Shown: positions 12,039 through 20,789 of the stretch, in pieces
Numbering within the stretch: position 1 is the first letter of the stretch
Layout of the letters: each line of letters starts with the position of its first letter
IMG/VR virus record: IMGVR_UViG_3300030450_000811
Coordinates: 1-24,854 of that record
DNA from: a virus
Length of the DNA: 24,854 nucleotides
Strand: one strand, 5' to 3'
Translations under genes and position numbers: made by a program
Notes under the pieces: model-generated
What the model was told of the DNA's origin: nothing
The model's database searches: none
Seen by the model: only the letters and a program-made list of their open reading frames with translations

Positions 12039-12285
12039 TTACGATAATATAAACTGGAAAAAATGCACTTTTAAACCAGTAAAAACAACAAAAAGAACAA
12101 AATCACACCAAGTAATGAGTGATATACAAGAATTTGTGTCTCCAATCGACAAAACTGTTATAGGCAGTCGTTCTCAAATAAGAGAACATGAGAGGAAACA
12201 CAATGTTAGGCAATGTGGTAATGATTACACAAGTTCTACAAAACCTAAATTTTGGGATAATATGATTAACAATAAAAGAGGATAA
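12022..12285 (+). CDS. Small conserved phage head-region protein
   Basis: 87 aa. It contains SDIQEFVSPIDKTVIGSR, then QIREHERKHNVRQCGNDY. This 'pf.SpvdG.vI.SRsqlReHer.hgv.q.Gnd' pattern is shared by short proteins that follow portal genes in many marine podoviruses; function unknown. The pattern with paired His/Cys suggests a possible metal site (H and C in REHERKHNVRQC) but no full zinc motif is present. The start lies within the portal gene 3' end in a different frame, with AAGGAAG upstream. Confidence 0.65.
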   Translation: MSYRDNYDNINWKKCTFKPVKTTKRTKSHQVMSDIQEFVSPIDKTVIGSRSQIREHERKHNVRQCGNDYTSSTKPKFWDNMINNKRG

Positions 12286-12286
12286 T

Positions 12287-13417
12287 ATGACACAAGAAAG
12301 CACTCCTACACAGGAATCAGCACCTGAAAAAGCACCTACATTAGAAGCAGTATTAGAAGGTGCTATTAACCAAACTATAGAAAAAGAACCTGAAACACCT
12401 AACACAGAAACACCAAAGGAAGAAGTGGAAAACACCACTATTCCTGATGCTCCCAAACAAGTGGAGAATACTAATTCCGAAGAATCTGATTCTGATTCAT
12501 TAGACCAGGTAGCACCTGAAAATGAAGAAGAAACCCAAGATTCAAAAGAAGAACCTTCTGATGATGCTGTAGTGGCTCATGTTGATGGAGAGGATTCGAA
12601 AGAAACACCTTTAGAAGCTCCAAAAAACTGGTCAGAAGAAGTAAGAAGCAAGTTCAAGGATTTACCTCGTGATGCACAGGAGTATATGCTAAAGCGAGAT
12701 AAAGAAATGACTGCTGATTACACAAGAAAGACGCAAGAAGTAGCTCAACAACGCAAAAGTTTTGAATCATTAGATAAAGTTATAGCTCCAATGAGACAGC
12801 AAATTGCAGCAAGTGGTGTAGGAGAAGCAGAATATATCTCCAGATTACTTAATGCAGATATGGCACTCAGAAATAACCCAAAAATGGCAATCAAGCAATT
12901 AGCACAAGGTTATGGCATTGATCTTTCATCAATAGAAGAAAATGTGGATTGGAATGATTCTGACCCACAAATTACCCAATTACAACAACAAAATCAAGCG
13001 ATACTTGCAGAATTAAATCAGTTTAAAAAGCAAAATCTGCAATCTGCTAGACAGCAAACAGAAAATCAAATTTCTGCTTTTGCTGAATCTAAAGATGAAA
13101 AAGGTAATTTAAAATATCCTCATTTTGAACAAGTTAGAGTTAAAATGGGTAATCTAATAGATGCAGGAGAAGCAAAAGGATTAGAAGATGCTTATGCTAA
13201 ATCTATTAGATTAGATGATGATTTATACAAACAATCTTTAGATTCGCAAAGAAAAAGTGCAAAAGCCGAAGAAGATGCGAGAAGGAAAGCAGCAGTTGAA
13301 AAGGCTAAAAAAGTTAGACCTAGAACTGCAACTACTCCTCCTAGTGGTTCTGTTAAAAATAGCGATTTAGATTCTTTGCTTATGGAATCAATTAGTAGTG
13401 CAGGTATAACTAAATGA
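12287..13417 (+). CDS. Scaffolding protein
   Basis: 376 aa. The first 115 residues or so are acidic, Pro/Thr/Glu-rich and probably disordered. A helical core follows (NWSEEVRSKFKDLPRDAQEYMLKRDKEM, then a Gln-rich coiled coil about 225-260), and the C-terminus is strongly basic (RRKAAVEKAKKVRPRTATTPP). That architecture, with a basic capsid-binding tail and position just before the capsid gene, is typical of phage scaffolding proteins, which direct prohead assembly and then leave. A GAGGATAAT ribosome site lies before ATG 12287. Confidence 0.8.
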   Translation: MTQESTPTQESAPEKAPTLEAVLEGAINQTIEKEPETPNTETPKEEVENTTIPDAPKQVENTNSEESDSDSLDQVAPENEEETQDSKEEPSDDAVVAHVDGEDSKETPLEAPKNWSEEVRSKFKDLPRDAQEYMLKRDKEMTADYTRKTQEVAQQRKSFESLDKVIAPMRQQIAASGVGEAEYISRLLNADMALRNNPKMAIKQLAQGYGIDLSSIEENVDWNDSDPQITQLQQQNQAILAELNQFKKQNLQSARQQTENQISAFAESKDEKGNLKYPHFEQVRVKMGNLIDAGEAKGLEDAYAKSIRLDDDLYKQSLDSQRKSAKAEEDARRKAAVEKAKKVRPRTATTPPSGSVKNSDLDSLLMESISSAGITK

Positions 13418-13452
13418 GTTGTGGGTTCACAATAACTTAATGAGGTATAAAA

Positions 13453-14406
13453 ATGGCAAGTCCAAATAGTACATTTACCGAAATAGTTACAACTACTCTT
13501 GCAGGATATTCAAAAACTCTTGCAGATAACGTAACTAATGGTAATGCCTTACTTCGTCATATTGATGAGAAAGGCAACAAACAAATCGCCACAGGTAGAA
13601 CTATTGTGCAGGAATTAGAATACGCAACTAACTCAACTGCAAAATGGTATAGTGGCTACGAGGTTTTAGACACATCTACCAGTAATACATTCACAGCAGC
13701 TGAGTTTAATTATAAACAATTAGCTGGTAATGTGGTTATTTCTGGATTAGAACAGGTCGAAAACTCTGGTAAAGAAGCAATCTTTAACTTACTTAAATCA
13801 AGAGTAAGAAACCTAGAAAAAACTCTTAAAAATACTATGGCTACTGGCTTATATGCTGATGGCACAGGTACAGATGGAAAAGAGCTAGGTGGATTACAGT
13901 TATTAGTTCCTGGTACTGTTGGAAACACAGTTGGTGGTATTAACTCTACTACTTATAGTTTCTGGCAAAACCAAGTGTATGATTTTAGTACCGAGAGTGT
14001 AACTCCTAGTGCTACAACTATACAAACAGCTATGAACACACTTTGGTTAAGCACAGTTAGAGGTGCAGACCATCCTGATGTTATCGTAGCAGCATCTAAT
14101 TACTTTCAATTCTATTGGAGTTCTTTACAGACCAACCAAAGATTTACAAGTGATGATAATGCTAGTGCTGGATTTATGAACTTAATGTTTATGGATGCAC
14201 CAGTCTATTATGATGACCAATGTCCAACAAGCAAAATGTATATGCTTAACTCGGACTATTTATTCCTTCGACCAGCTCAAGGTAGAGAATTTTCTCCTTT
14301 GGGTGAGAAGGCTTCTGTTAACCAAGATGCTATGGTATTGCCTGTAGTATGGGCAGGAAATATGACCTGTTCAAACAGAGCAAGACAAGGCATCATACAA
14401 GCATAA
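13453..14406 (+). CDS. Major capsid protein (HK97-fold class)
   Basis: 317 aa. Starts MASPNSTFTEIVTTTLAGYSKTLADNV and continues with GRTIVQELEYA, SGLEQVENSGKEAIFNLLKSRVRNLEKTLKN (spine-helix-like segment) and AGNMTCSNRARQGII at the end. These segments fit a family of phage major capsid proteins found next to decoration-protein genes. The gene follows scaffold and has a GAGGTATAAAA ribosome site. Base composition is slightly richer in GC and in preferred codons than the early genes, as expected for the most abundant virion protein. Confidence 0.85.
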   Translation: MASPNSTFTEIVTTTLAGYSKTLADNVTNGNALLRHIDEKGNKQIATGRTIVQELEYATNSTAKWYSGYEVLDTSTSNTFTAAEFNYKQLAGNVVISGLEQVENSGKEAIFNLLKSRVRNLEKTLKNTMATGLYADGTGTDGKELGGLQLLVPGTVGNTVGGINSTTYSFWQNQVYDFSTESVTPSATTIQTAMNTLWLSTVRGADHPDVIVAASNYFQFYWSSLQTNQRFTSDDNASAGFMNLMFMDAPVYYDDQCPTSKMYMLNSDYLFLRPAQGREFSPLGEKASVNQDAMVLPVVWAGNMTCSNRARQGIIQA

Positions 14407-14421
14407 TAAGGAGAAAAAATT

Positions 14422-14886
14422 ATGGCTTATATTACTGGAATGGACAAAACTGAAGTTAGTGATACAGCTACATTTATGGTCGGTCAAAAAGGCATGGATG
14501 CAGCTGGAAACACCTTCAAGTATGTCCAATACGATACTGGTGCAGGAAGTGTTGCAGCAGTAAGTGGACAAGTTGCTTATTACTACGCACCTTCTGGTGC
14601 TTCTGCTGGTGCAGTAAATGTAGTAACAAGTGATTTATCTGATTCAGCAAATTTAGGTGCTGGTGTTTTACAATCTGCTCCAACAGACGGACAATATTGT
14701 TGGATTCAGATAGGTGGAACAGCAACTCTATCTATTGCATTAACAGCAGGTGCAGATGGTCAAGCATTAACACCTGTGGGTTCTTCTGATGGCAAATTAG
14801 ATTTAAGTAATGCTGTTACAGACCCAATATGTGCATTTGCTATAGATGCTTCAGCTAAAATAATTGCTTGTCAATTTGCTGGTTAG
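14422..14886 (+). CDS. Capsid decoration protein candidate
   Basis: 154 aa, Ala/Gly/Ser/Thr-rich and almost entirely beta (TFMVGQKGMDAAGNTFKYVQY, SVAAVSGQVAYYYAPSG, QYCWIQIGGTATLSIALTAGADGQALTPV). The last stretch resembles the beta-barrel pattern of phage head decoration and DUF2190-like proteins. It follows the capsid gene by 15 nt with a strong AAGGAGAAAAAATT ribosome site, and is followed by a GC-rich hairpin that may boost or limit the capsid-decoration message. The identification is from pattern and position, not a specific signature. Confidence 0.65.
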   Translation: MAYITGMDKTEVSDTATFMVGQKGMDAAGNTFKYVQYDTGAGSVAAVSGQVAYYYAPSGASAGAVNVVTSDLSDSANLGAGVLQSAPTDGQYCWIQIGGTATLSIALTAGADGQALTPVGSSDGKLDLSNAVTDPICAFAIDASAKIIACQFAG

Positions 14887-14898
14887 AGCATTATAATC

Positions 14899-14919
14899 GT
14901 GGGGGTGTAATTCCCCCAC
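14899..14919 (+). terminator. GC-rich hairpin after capsid-decoration genes
   Basis: GTGGGGG (14899-14905) pairs with CCCCCAC (14913-14919) around a 7-nt loop, the strongest short stem in the window. No T run follows; the next gene's AGGAGG starts 8 nt later. It may be a partial terminator that lowers downstream expression, or a 3' stabiliser of the capsid mRNA. Confidence 0.65.
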
Positions 14920-14937
14920 ACTAACAGGAGGTTAAGA

Positions 14938-15345
14938 ATGGCAGGAAACAAAAGAATAACAATTTACAGAGATGCTACAAATTCCTTTGATTTAGTAGAA
15001 ATTAAATTGATTGGCGATCCAAATACTGTAATTTACAAAATGAAAGATAAAGAAGAACAAATTAAACAAGAGTTTCCTAATGAGTACAATGCGTATTACA
15101 AAAACAAAAAACCTATTTCTAATGAAAAAAAGGAAACACCATTAACAAAATTAAAATCTTTAAATAAAGGCAAAAAAAAGTTTTTTGAAATGGAAGGAAT
15201 TACATCTGTAGAACAATTAGCAGATTTATCTGATGGTGCTTGTCATGGATTAGGTAAAGATGTATTAGATTGTAGAAAACAAGCTAGAAATTATTTAGCA
15301 CAAGAACATGATATTAAACCTCAACAAATAGTAGGTAAAGAATGA
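14938..15345 (+). CDS. Helix-hairpin-helix-like virion-operon protein
   Basis: 135 aa. N-terminal beta-hairpin part (KRITIYRDATNSFDLVEIKLIG), a lysine-rich linker, then about 65-123: LKSLNKGKKKFFEMEGITSVEQLADLSDGACHGL followed by a basic helix. This 'l.....k.f.e.GI.tveqLA.Ls....~~lg....~~r.~A..yl' segment is an HhH-type motif seen in phage proteins placed between capsid and adaptor genes. An excellent AGGAGG ribosome site precedes it, and it overlaps the next gene as ATGA. The role may be head completion; not proven. Confidence 0.55.
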   Translation: MAGNKRITIYRDATNSFDLVEIKLIGDPNTVIYKMKDKEEQIKQEFPNEYNAYYKNKKPISNEKKETPLTKLKSLNKGKKKFFEMEGITSVEQLADLSDGACHGLGKDVLDCRKQARNYLAQEHDIKPQQIVGKE

Positions 15346-16049
15346 CATTATTAACTATATGCCAAGATGCAGCAAATGAGATAGGAGTGCCATCTCCTTC
15401 TACTGTAGTAGGTAGTACCGATACTACAAACATACAATTATTAGCAGCTGCTAACAGAGAAGGTAAAAATTTAGTAGCAGGGTATGATTGGCAAACATTA
15501 ATTAAAGAAGAAGCTCATACCACATTAGCAGCAGAAAGTCAAGGAACTATGACTGCTATAGCTTCTGATTTTTTACGATTTAGTAATGATACTATGTGGA
15601 ATAGAACTACAGATAGAAAGTATTACGGACCATTAAATAATGCACAATGGCAAAGATTAAAAGCAAGTGTTAGTAGTGGGATAACTAATTATTTTAGAAT
15701 TAGAGGTAATTCGCTATTATTTCACCCAGCTCCACCAGCAGGACAAAGTGTTTATTTTGAATATGTAGGTAAAAACTGGGTTGACACTAATGGCGATGGT
15801 TCAGCTAATGCAACTAGTTATGCAGCAGATAGTAATACAACAGTATTAGATGAAGATTTAATTACACTTGGTGTAATATGGAGATTTTTAAAACAAAAGG
15901 GGTTGCCTTATGATAATCAATTTCAGGAATACCGATTAAAATTATCAGAAAAGCAATCCAAAGATGGTGCAAAGCAAATCATTCGTATGGCAGGACCAAA
16001 TAGACTATATCTACCTGTAAACGAACCAGAAGGTAACTTTTCACTATAA
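15342..16049 (+). CDS. Head-tail adaptor protein (P22 gp4-like)
   Basis: 235 aa. Starts with a helix (LLTICQDAANEIGV) followed by LLAAANREGKNLVAGYDWQTLIKE, and later a beta-rich part (FRIRGNSLLFHPAPPAGQSVYFEYVGKNWV) and a helical end (LITLGVIWRFLKQKGLPYDNQFQEYRLKLS). This order is that of the gp4-type adaptor which forms a ring below the portal in P22-like short-tailed phages. Neighbouring genes for the adaptor partner (gp10-like) support it. Start and stop overlap both neighbours (ATGA, TAATG). Confidence 0.8.
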   Translation: MTLLTICQDAANEIGVPSPSTVVGSTDTTNIQLLAAANREGKNLVAGYDWQTLIKEEAHTTLAAESQGTMTAIASDFLRFSNDTMWNRTTDRKYYGPLNNAQWQRLKASVSSGITNYFRIRGNSLLFHPAPPAGQSVYFEYVGKNWVDTNGDGSANATSYAADSNTTVLDEDLITLGVIWRFLKQKGLPYDNQFQEYRLKLSEKQSKDGAKQIIRMAGPNRLYLPVNEPEGNFSL

Positions 16050-16174
16050 TGCCTGTTAAAAAAGTAAAGGGTGGTTATAGGTTTGGAACAAAAGGAAAAG
16101 TATATAAATCAAAAGGTAAGGCTAAAAAACAAGCTAGAGCTATATATGCTTCAGGGTATAAAGGTAAAAAGTAA
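16049..16174 (+). CDS. Tiny basic protein between adaptor and hub genes
   Basis: 41 aa: MPVKKVKGGYRFGTKGKVY, then KSKGKAKKQARAIYASGYK and a basic end. The pattern 'vKkvkGGYrfGksGKvy.sk.kA..QarAIyASgyk' is a recognised kind of small protein in phage genomes, with unknown role. Both ends overlap neighbours (TAATG at start and stop), which supports it as a translated gene. It is highly basic, so it could bind DNA or an acidic virion surface. Confidence 0.7.
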   Translation: MPVKKVKGGYRFGTKGKVYKSKGKAKKQARAIYASGYKGKK

Positions 16175-17691
16175 TGGCAGTTTTTAGACCTACAGGAGAG
16201 AGTACATCTCAATCTGCACCTATTGGTGGATTAAACACAAGAGATGCTGTGGACTTAATGCCACAAACAGATGCTATTCGATTAGATAATTTCTTTCCTG
16301 GTTCTACAGATGTAAGCCTAAGAAATGGATTTACTAATCATGTTACAGGATTACCTAGTACAGTACAGAGTTTAATGTCTTACAGGTCTCCTAGTGCTAA
16401 TAAACTTTTTGCTGCTAGTAACAATGCTATTTATGATGTAACAAGTTCTGGTAGTGTAGGAAGTGCTGTAGTAACCAGTTTATCTAATGTGCAATTTCAA
16501 CATGTTAATTTTACTACATCAGGAGGTTCATTTCTATTTATAGTAAATGGTGCAGATGCTCCTAGACACTATAATGGTAGTGCATGGGCAACACCTACTT
16601 TAAATAGTATAACAGGCTCTACTATAAACAATGTAACAGTATTTAAAGAAAGATTATTTTTTATAGTAAATGATAGTTTAAGTTTTGCATACTTACCTAT
16701 TAACTCTGTAGCAGGAACAGTATCTACCTTTGCATTAGGAAGTGTATTTAACTTTGGTGGTAAATTAGTAGCTGCTGGTACACTTACAAGAGATGGTGGT
16801 TCTGGTTCAGATGATTATATAGCTTTTATAACATCAGAAGGTGAAGTAGCTGTATATCAAGGTACAGACCCAAGTGATGCTGCAAAATGGTCTTTAGTAG
16901 GAGTATTTAAAATAGCAAGACCTATAGGAAAAAGATGTTTAGTAAATGTAGGACCAGAACTTATTGTTATAACAGAATCTGGTTTTGTACCTTTAACTAA
17001 AATGTATGCAGAAGATGAAACAAACTACGCAAAAGCTATATCAGATAAGATAAGTGGTAGTATATTAAAAGCAGTAACTAATTTTAAATCTACTTTTGGT
17101 TGGGAAGCATTAATTTATCCTAAAGGACAATTTGGTTTATTTAATGTACCTAATGATGTAAGTGGTTCTTTTGTGCAGTTTGTAGTTAATTTAAATACTG
17201 GTGCATGGGGTAGATTTACAGGACAAGATGCTTACTGTTGGGGTTTATTAGAAGGTGATCTATATTTTGGTGGTAGTACCAAAGTGTATAAAGCAGATAA
17301 TGGATTAAGTGATGCAGGAGTACAAATACAAGGTAATGCAAAAACAGCATTTGTCTATTATGGTGGCAGAGGTACATCTAAAAGATTTACAGCTATACGA
17401 CCTATAGTATCATCTGATGCAGACTTACCAGTAAGCATAGGATTTGATGTAGACTTTAATGATGGTACTTCTACTTATACACCATCTAGTGCTACTACAG
17501 ATGGAGCTTCATGGGATACAGCTACATGGGATGTAGCAGAATGGGCAGGAACGATTGCATCACAATTAGTATGGAGAAGTGTTGCCGATATAGGATGGAA
17601 CGCAGCAATACGCATACAAACCAGTACACAGGCACAAAGCATTAAATGGCATAGTGTAGATATTTATTATGAAAAAGGAGTAGGTTTATGA
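16174..17691 (+). CDS. Tail hub/stabilisation protein (P22 gp10-like)
   Basis: 505 aa. Begins with SQSAPIGGLNTRDAVDLMPQTDAIRLDNFFP and continues as Ser/Gly/Thr-rich repeats of short strands (SNAIYDV-type, SFLFIVNGADAPRHYNGSAW, ERLFFIVNDS), consistent with a beta-propeller; it ends with a beta-rich domain and WHSVDIYYEKG. The 'i.GLN..d....mp...A..l.N..p' N-terminus is characteristic of the gp10-type protein that sits below the adaptor in P22-like tails and closes the channel. The start overlaps the previous stop, and the end overlaps the next start as ATGA. Confidence 0.8.
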   Translation: MAVFRPTGESTSQSAPIGGLNTRDAVDLMPQTDAIRLDNFFPGSTDVSLRNGFTNHVTGLPSTVQSLMSYRSPSANKLFAASNNAIYDVTSSGSVGSAVVTSLSNVQFQHVNFTTSGGSFLFIVNGADAPRHYNGSAWATPTLNSITGSTINNVTVFKERLFFIVNDSLSFAYLPINSVAGTVSTFALGSVFNFGGKLVAAGTLTRDGGSGSDDYIAFITSEGEVAVYQGTDPSDAAKWSLVGVFKIARPIGKRCLVNVGPELIVITESGFVPLTKMYAEDETNYAKAISDKISGSILKAVTNFKSTFGWEALIYPKGQFGLFNVPNDVSGSFVQFVVNLNTGAWGRFTGQDAYCWGLLEGDLYFGGSTKVYKADNGLSDAGVQIQGNAKTAFVYYGGRGTSKRFTAIRPIVSSDADLPVSIGFDVDFNDGTSTYTPSSATTDGASWDTATWDVAEWAGTIASQLVWRSVADIGWNAAIRIQTSTQAQSIKWHSVDIYYEKGVGL

Positions 17692-18026
17692 TACTTACAG
17701 ATAGAGTATGGAAATTATTAGAACCAGCTACTGCAATAGCAGACAATGTTACAAAACAAGAAGTAGAGCAAGGATTAAATGATGGTACATATCAAATGTT
17801 TATGGATGAAAAAAGTGTAGTTATTACAGTAGGGTATAAAGATTCTTTGCGTATAGGTTTAGCAGGTGGAGAATTAAATAGTTTGAAAAGTTTAGAAAAA
17901 AAGATTATAAAGTATGCAAAAGAAAAAAAATATAAATGTGTTGACATTTTAGGAAGAATAGGTTGGGAAAAAGAATTAGAAGGTTATAAAAGAAAAGCAG
18001 TTTTATTAAGAAAGGAAATAGCATGA
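17688..18026 (+). CDS. GNAT-fold protein, T7 gp13-like
   Basis: 112 aa. A short strand-helix-strand protein with YKDSLRIGLAGGELNSLKSLEKKIIKYAKEKKYKCVDILGRIGWEKELEGYKRKAVLLRKEI. The final 'v.i.GR.GWek.l.gy......l.k.i' is the acyltransferase-fold (GNAT) core motif seen in T7 gp13-class internal virion proteins and their relatives. The acetyl-CoA pyrophosphate-binding loop is not evident, so enzyme activity is doubtful; a structural or assembly role is more likely. Coupled to both neighbours by ATGA overlaps. Confidence 0.55.
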   Translation: MILTDRVWKLLEPATAIADNVTKQEVEQGLNDGTYQMFMDEKSVVITVGYKDSLRIGLAGGELNSLKSLEKKIIKYAKEKKYKCVDILGRIGWEKELEGYKRKAVLLRKEIA

Positions 18027-19009
18027 GTTTTATTGGCAATATATTAAGCCCTCCGAAGCCACCACCAGCACCAGATTATGCAGGTGCAGCACAGGCACAA
18101 GGAGCAGCAAATGTAGAAACTGCAAGGTTAGAGGGTAGAATGAATAGACCTGATGTTGTATCTCCTTATGATATAACTAGAGTAACAGATTTAGGTGATG
18201 ATAGATTTTTACAAACTTATTCTTTAACACCAGAGTATGAAGCACAAAGAAAAAAACAAGTAGGAATATCAGATGCGTATTTAGATACTGCTGGTAGATT
18301 ATTAGGTGGATTACCACAAGAAAGTTTTAGTTTAGCTAATCTACCATCACAACCAGGTATGATAGATAGAAGTAATTTTGCTACAGTACCTACTATGGAA
18401 AATTTAGGTGATTATGCAACTAGAGTGGAAACTGCATATTATAACAGAGCAGTAAGTAGATTACAACCACAGTTTGAAAAGCAAGGTATAGACCTTAGAA
18501 CACAATTAATTAACTCTGGAATACCAGAAGGCACTACTGCATATAATAACGCATTTGCAGAGCTTAGAATGGCTCAGAATGATACCTTACAAGGTGTAGC
18601 TGCTGATTCTATTAGAGAAGGACAAATACTAGCTGATGCTCAATTAGGCAGAGCTACAGGATTAAGAAGTTTTCAAATAAGTGATGCAGCTAGTCAAGTA
18701 GCAGAACAAGAAAGAAGGAGAGATAGACAACTTGCAGATTTATTATTACAAAGAGAAGTACCACTATCAGAGATCGCTACATTAACAGGACTACCATCTC
18801 CAACAACTAGAGGTGGACAAATAGCAACAACTGGATTAGATGTACCAGCAACAAGTATTGCACCTCCACCAATCTTTGCAGCTAGACAAGCAGAAGGATT
18901 AGATATTAACAGAAGATATGACACAGCAACAGATGCTTATGGTGCTCAAATGGCAGCATTAGGTAGTGTACTAGGTGGTGCAGCAGGTAATCCTAATGCT
19001 TTTGGATAA
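18023..19009 (+). CDS. Virion structural protein, probable ejection protein
   Basis: 328 aa. N-terminus MSFIGNILSPPKPPPAPDYAGAAQAQGAANV: a short hydrophobic start, a proline run and an Ala/Gln-rich helix, a pattern shared by a family of marine phage virion proteins. The middle is a long helical stretch (TRVETAYYNRAVSRLQPQFEKQGIDLRTQLINSG) followed by EQERRRDRQLADLLLQREVPLSEIATLTGL. The C-terminus is Gly/Ala-rich. It lies between the gp13-like gene and two large structural genes. No enzymatic domain was seen. Confidence 0.6.
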   Translation: MSFIGNILSPPKPPPAPDYAGAAQAQGAANVETARLEGRMNRPDVVSPYDITRVTDLGDDRFLQTYSLTPEYEAQRKKQVGISDAYLDTAGRLLGGLPQESFSLANLPSQPGMIDRSNFATVPTMENLGDYATRVETAYYNRAVSRLQPQFEKQGIDLRTQLINSGIPEGTTAYNNAFAELRMAQNDTLQGVAADSIREGQILADAQLGRATGLRSFQISDAASQVAEQERRRDRQLADLLLQREVPLSEIATLTGLPSPTTRGGQIATTGLDVPATSIAPPPIFAARQAEGLDINRRYDTATDAYGAQMAALGSVLGGAAGNPNAFG

Positions 19010-19024
19010 AAAGGATAAAAAAAT

Positions 19025-20785
19025 ATGGCAGTAACAAGAGTATTTCCAAAAAGACAAGAAGACCCATTAATACAACAATTATTAGAAAGGGCTAGACAAG
19101 AATATGCTAAATCTAGTGCTATAGGTTCTCCTAGTATGTATAAAGCAGCAGCTGGAGGTGGTTTTGGACCAGTAGCAACTGTTTTAGCATCTCAAATACT
19201 AGGTGGTGTTAGGTCTGGTACAGCACAAAGACAAGCACAAGAAATAGCAAATAGACAACAAAAAGCATTAAGTACAGCTGCAGAGCTACAAACTAGAGGA
19301 TATACAGATACATCACAAGGTAGAGTATTTGTAGATAATGAAGGTAGATTAATGAGAGTAGGAGATATTCCAGGACAAGAAAATACTATAGGTGATTTGA
19401 CATCAGATGTATTAAAAAATGCTAAATATAAAATTAATGAAAACCAAATGGAAGAAGTAAATAAGTTTATAGAAGAATCACAAGGTCCTTTAAATGAGAT
19501 AGCTAGAATAGCTAACCAAGAACAATTACCAGAGAGTATAGGGCAAGAAGATGATATATCTATTATAGAACCTGAAACTACGCAATCTTCTGTAGACCCT
19601 AATATTCCTAAAATACCTCCTATAGGATTAGAGTCTACAACAGTTACAGAAGGAAAAAAACCTTCAATGTTATCTAGGCTTTTAACTGGAGCAGGAGATA
19701 CAACTAAAACTTATAGAACTGTAGGAGATTATATAACAGATGCTGGTTATGACCGAATGGAATATGATTTATTTCAAGACCAATTAAAACAAAAAACAGC
19801 TCCTAAATATGATAAAATAAATACTTTTGATATTTGGGATGAAAATAACCAGAAAATAAATGTAACTAGATTTTTAAAAACAGAGAATGGAATTACTACA
19901 CCTGTTTTATTAAATAATTTAACTGGTGAAATTATTACAGATACGAAAGGATATAGTTTTAAAGAGCCAACAACATATACTTATGGCAAACCTACTACTA
20001 ATGCAAATGTGGTTTATACTAAAAATGATAAACCAGTATCTGAAACTGATGTTTTAGTACAAGTAGAGTATGCTCCTGATGGAAAAATGACAGGGTATGG
20101 TTATTATAAAGGAGAAAGAGTAAAGATTAAACCTATAGAAAAAGAAAAAGTAACTCAAGTTAAACCATCTGATTTTGAATTAGCTAACTTTGAGAAAGGT
20201 GAAAGACAAGATTTTCAAAAAGCTAAAATATATACAGCTTTTAAAGATATAAATATGCAATCTAAAAAAATAGCAGAAGTTAATAATTTAAGAAATATGC
20301 AAGATATGAACCCAGAAAAATATAAAAAAGAAGCATTAAAACTTATAGAAGGAGAAGAAAATAAAAAGAATTTTCTGAAAGCAATAGAAGATAATAGTGT
20401 TTTAAGTATAGATGGTATAGCTGATTGGGCAAGTATATTTATCTTTAATAAAATATTAGATGAGCAATCTGTAGTTAGAGACCCAGAAGTACAAGCAACA
20501 GCAAAATCCTCTGGAGCTATAAGTCAATTTTTAACTTATATTAAAAGTGTAACAGATGGAGATAAAATAGATGATAAAGCCAGAAGGGCAATATTAGTAG
20601 TATCTCGTGCATTACAAAAGCAATATGAGGATGAGTATAAAAATCACATTATTAATTATGCTGATACAATTAAAAACTGGAAAACTAATTATAATAATTT
20701 AAATAAATTAACTTATACTAATATATTAGGTAAAAATAATATGCAATTAATAGACCCAGAAGCAGTATTTTATAAATGGAAATAA
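19025..20785 (+). CDS. Large structural protein, probable internal virion protein
   Basis: 586 aa. Near the N-terminus, Gly/Ala-rich segments (AAAGGGFGPVATVLASQILGGV, about 40-60) precede a helix rich in Gln and Arg; the central part is charged with many Thr/Lys/Glu; the C-terminal 200 residues are helical (EKGERQDFQKAKIYTAFKDI, ARRAILVVSRALQKQYEDEY). The same early Gly-rich patch occurs in virion proteins of other marine phages. No lysozyme, protease or known domain is visible. The start follows AAAAGGAT. Confidence 0.55.
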   Translation: MAVTRVFPKRQEDPLIQQLLERARQEYAKSSAIGSPSMYKAAAGGGFGPVATVLASQILGGVRSGTAQRQAQEIANRQQKALSTAAELQTRGYTDTSQGRVFVDNEGRLMRVGDIPGQENTIGDLTSDVLKNAKYKINENQMEEVNKFIEESQGPLNEIARIANQEQLPESIGQEDDISIIEPETTQSSVDPNIPKIPPIGLESTTVTEGKKPSMLSRLLTGAGDTTKTYRTVGDYITDAGYDRMEYDLFQDQLKQKTAPKYDKINTFDIWDENNQKINVTRFLKTENGITTPVLLNNLTGEIITDTKGYSFKEPTTYTYGKPTTNANVVYTKNDKPVSETDVLVQVEYAPDGKMTGYGYYKGERVKIKPIEKEKVTQVKPSDFELANFEKGERQDFQKAKIYTAFKDINMQSKKIAEVNNLRNMQDMNPEKYKKEALKLIEGEENKKNFLKAIEDNSVLSIDGIADWASIFIFNKILDEQSVVRDPEVQATAKSSGAISQFLTYIKSVTDGDKIDDKARRAILVVSRALQKQYEDEYKNHIINYADTIKNWKTNYNNLNKLTYTNILGKNNMQLIDPEAVFYKWK

Positions 20786-20789
20786 TATA

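Noticed and set aside
12103-12456. Minus-strand Ser/Val-rich 117-aa ORF
   Set aside because: Antisense to the small conserved gene and scaffold, both of which have good starts and family patterns.
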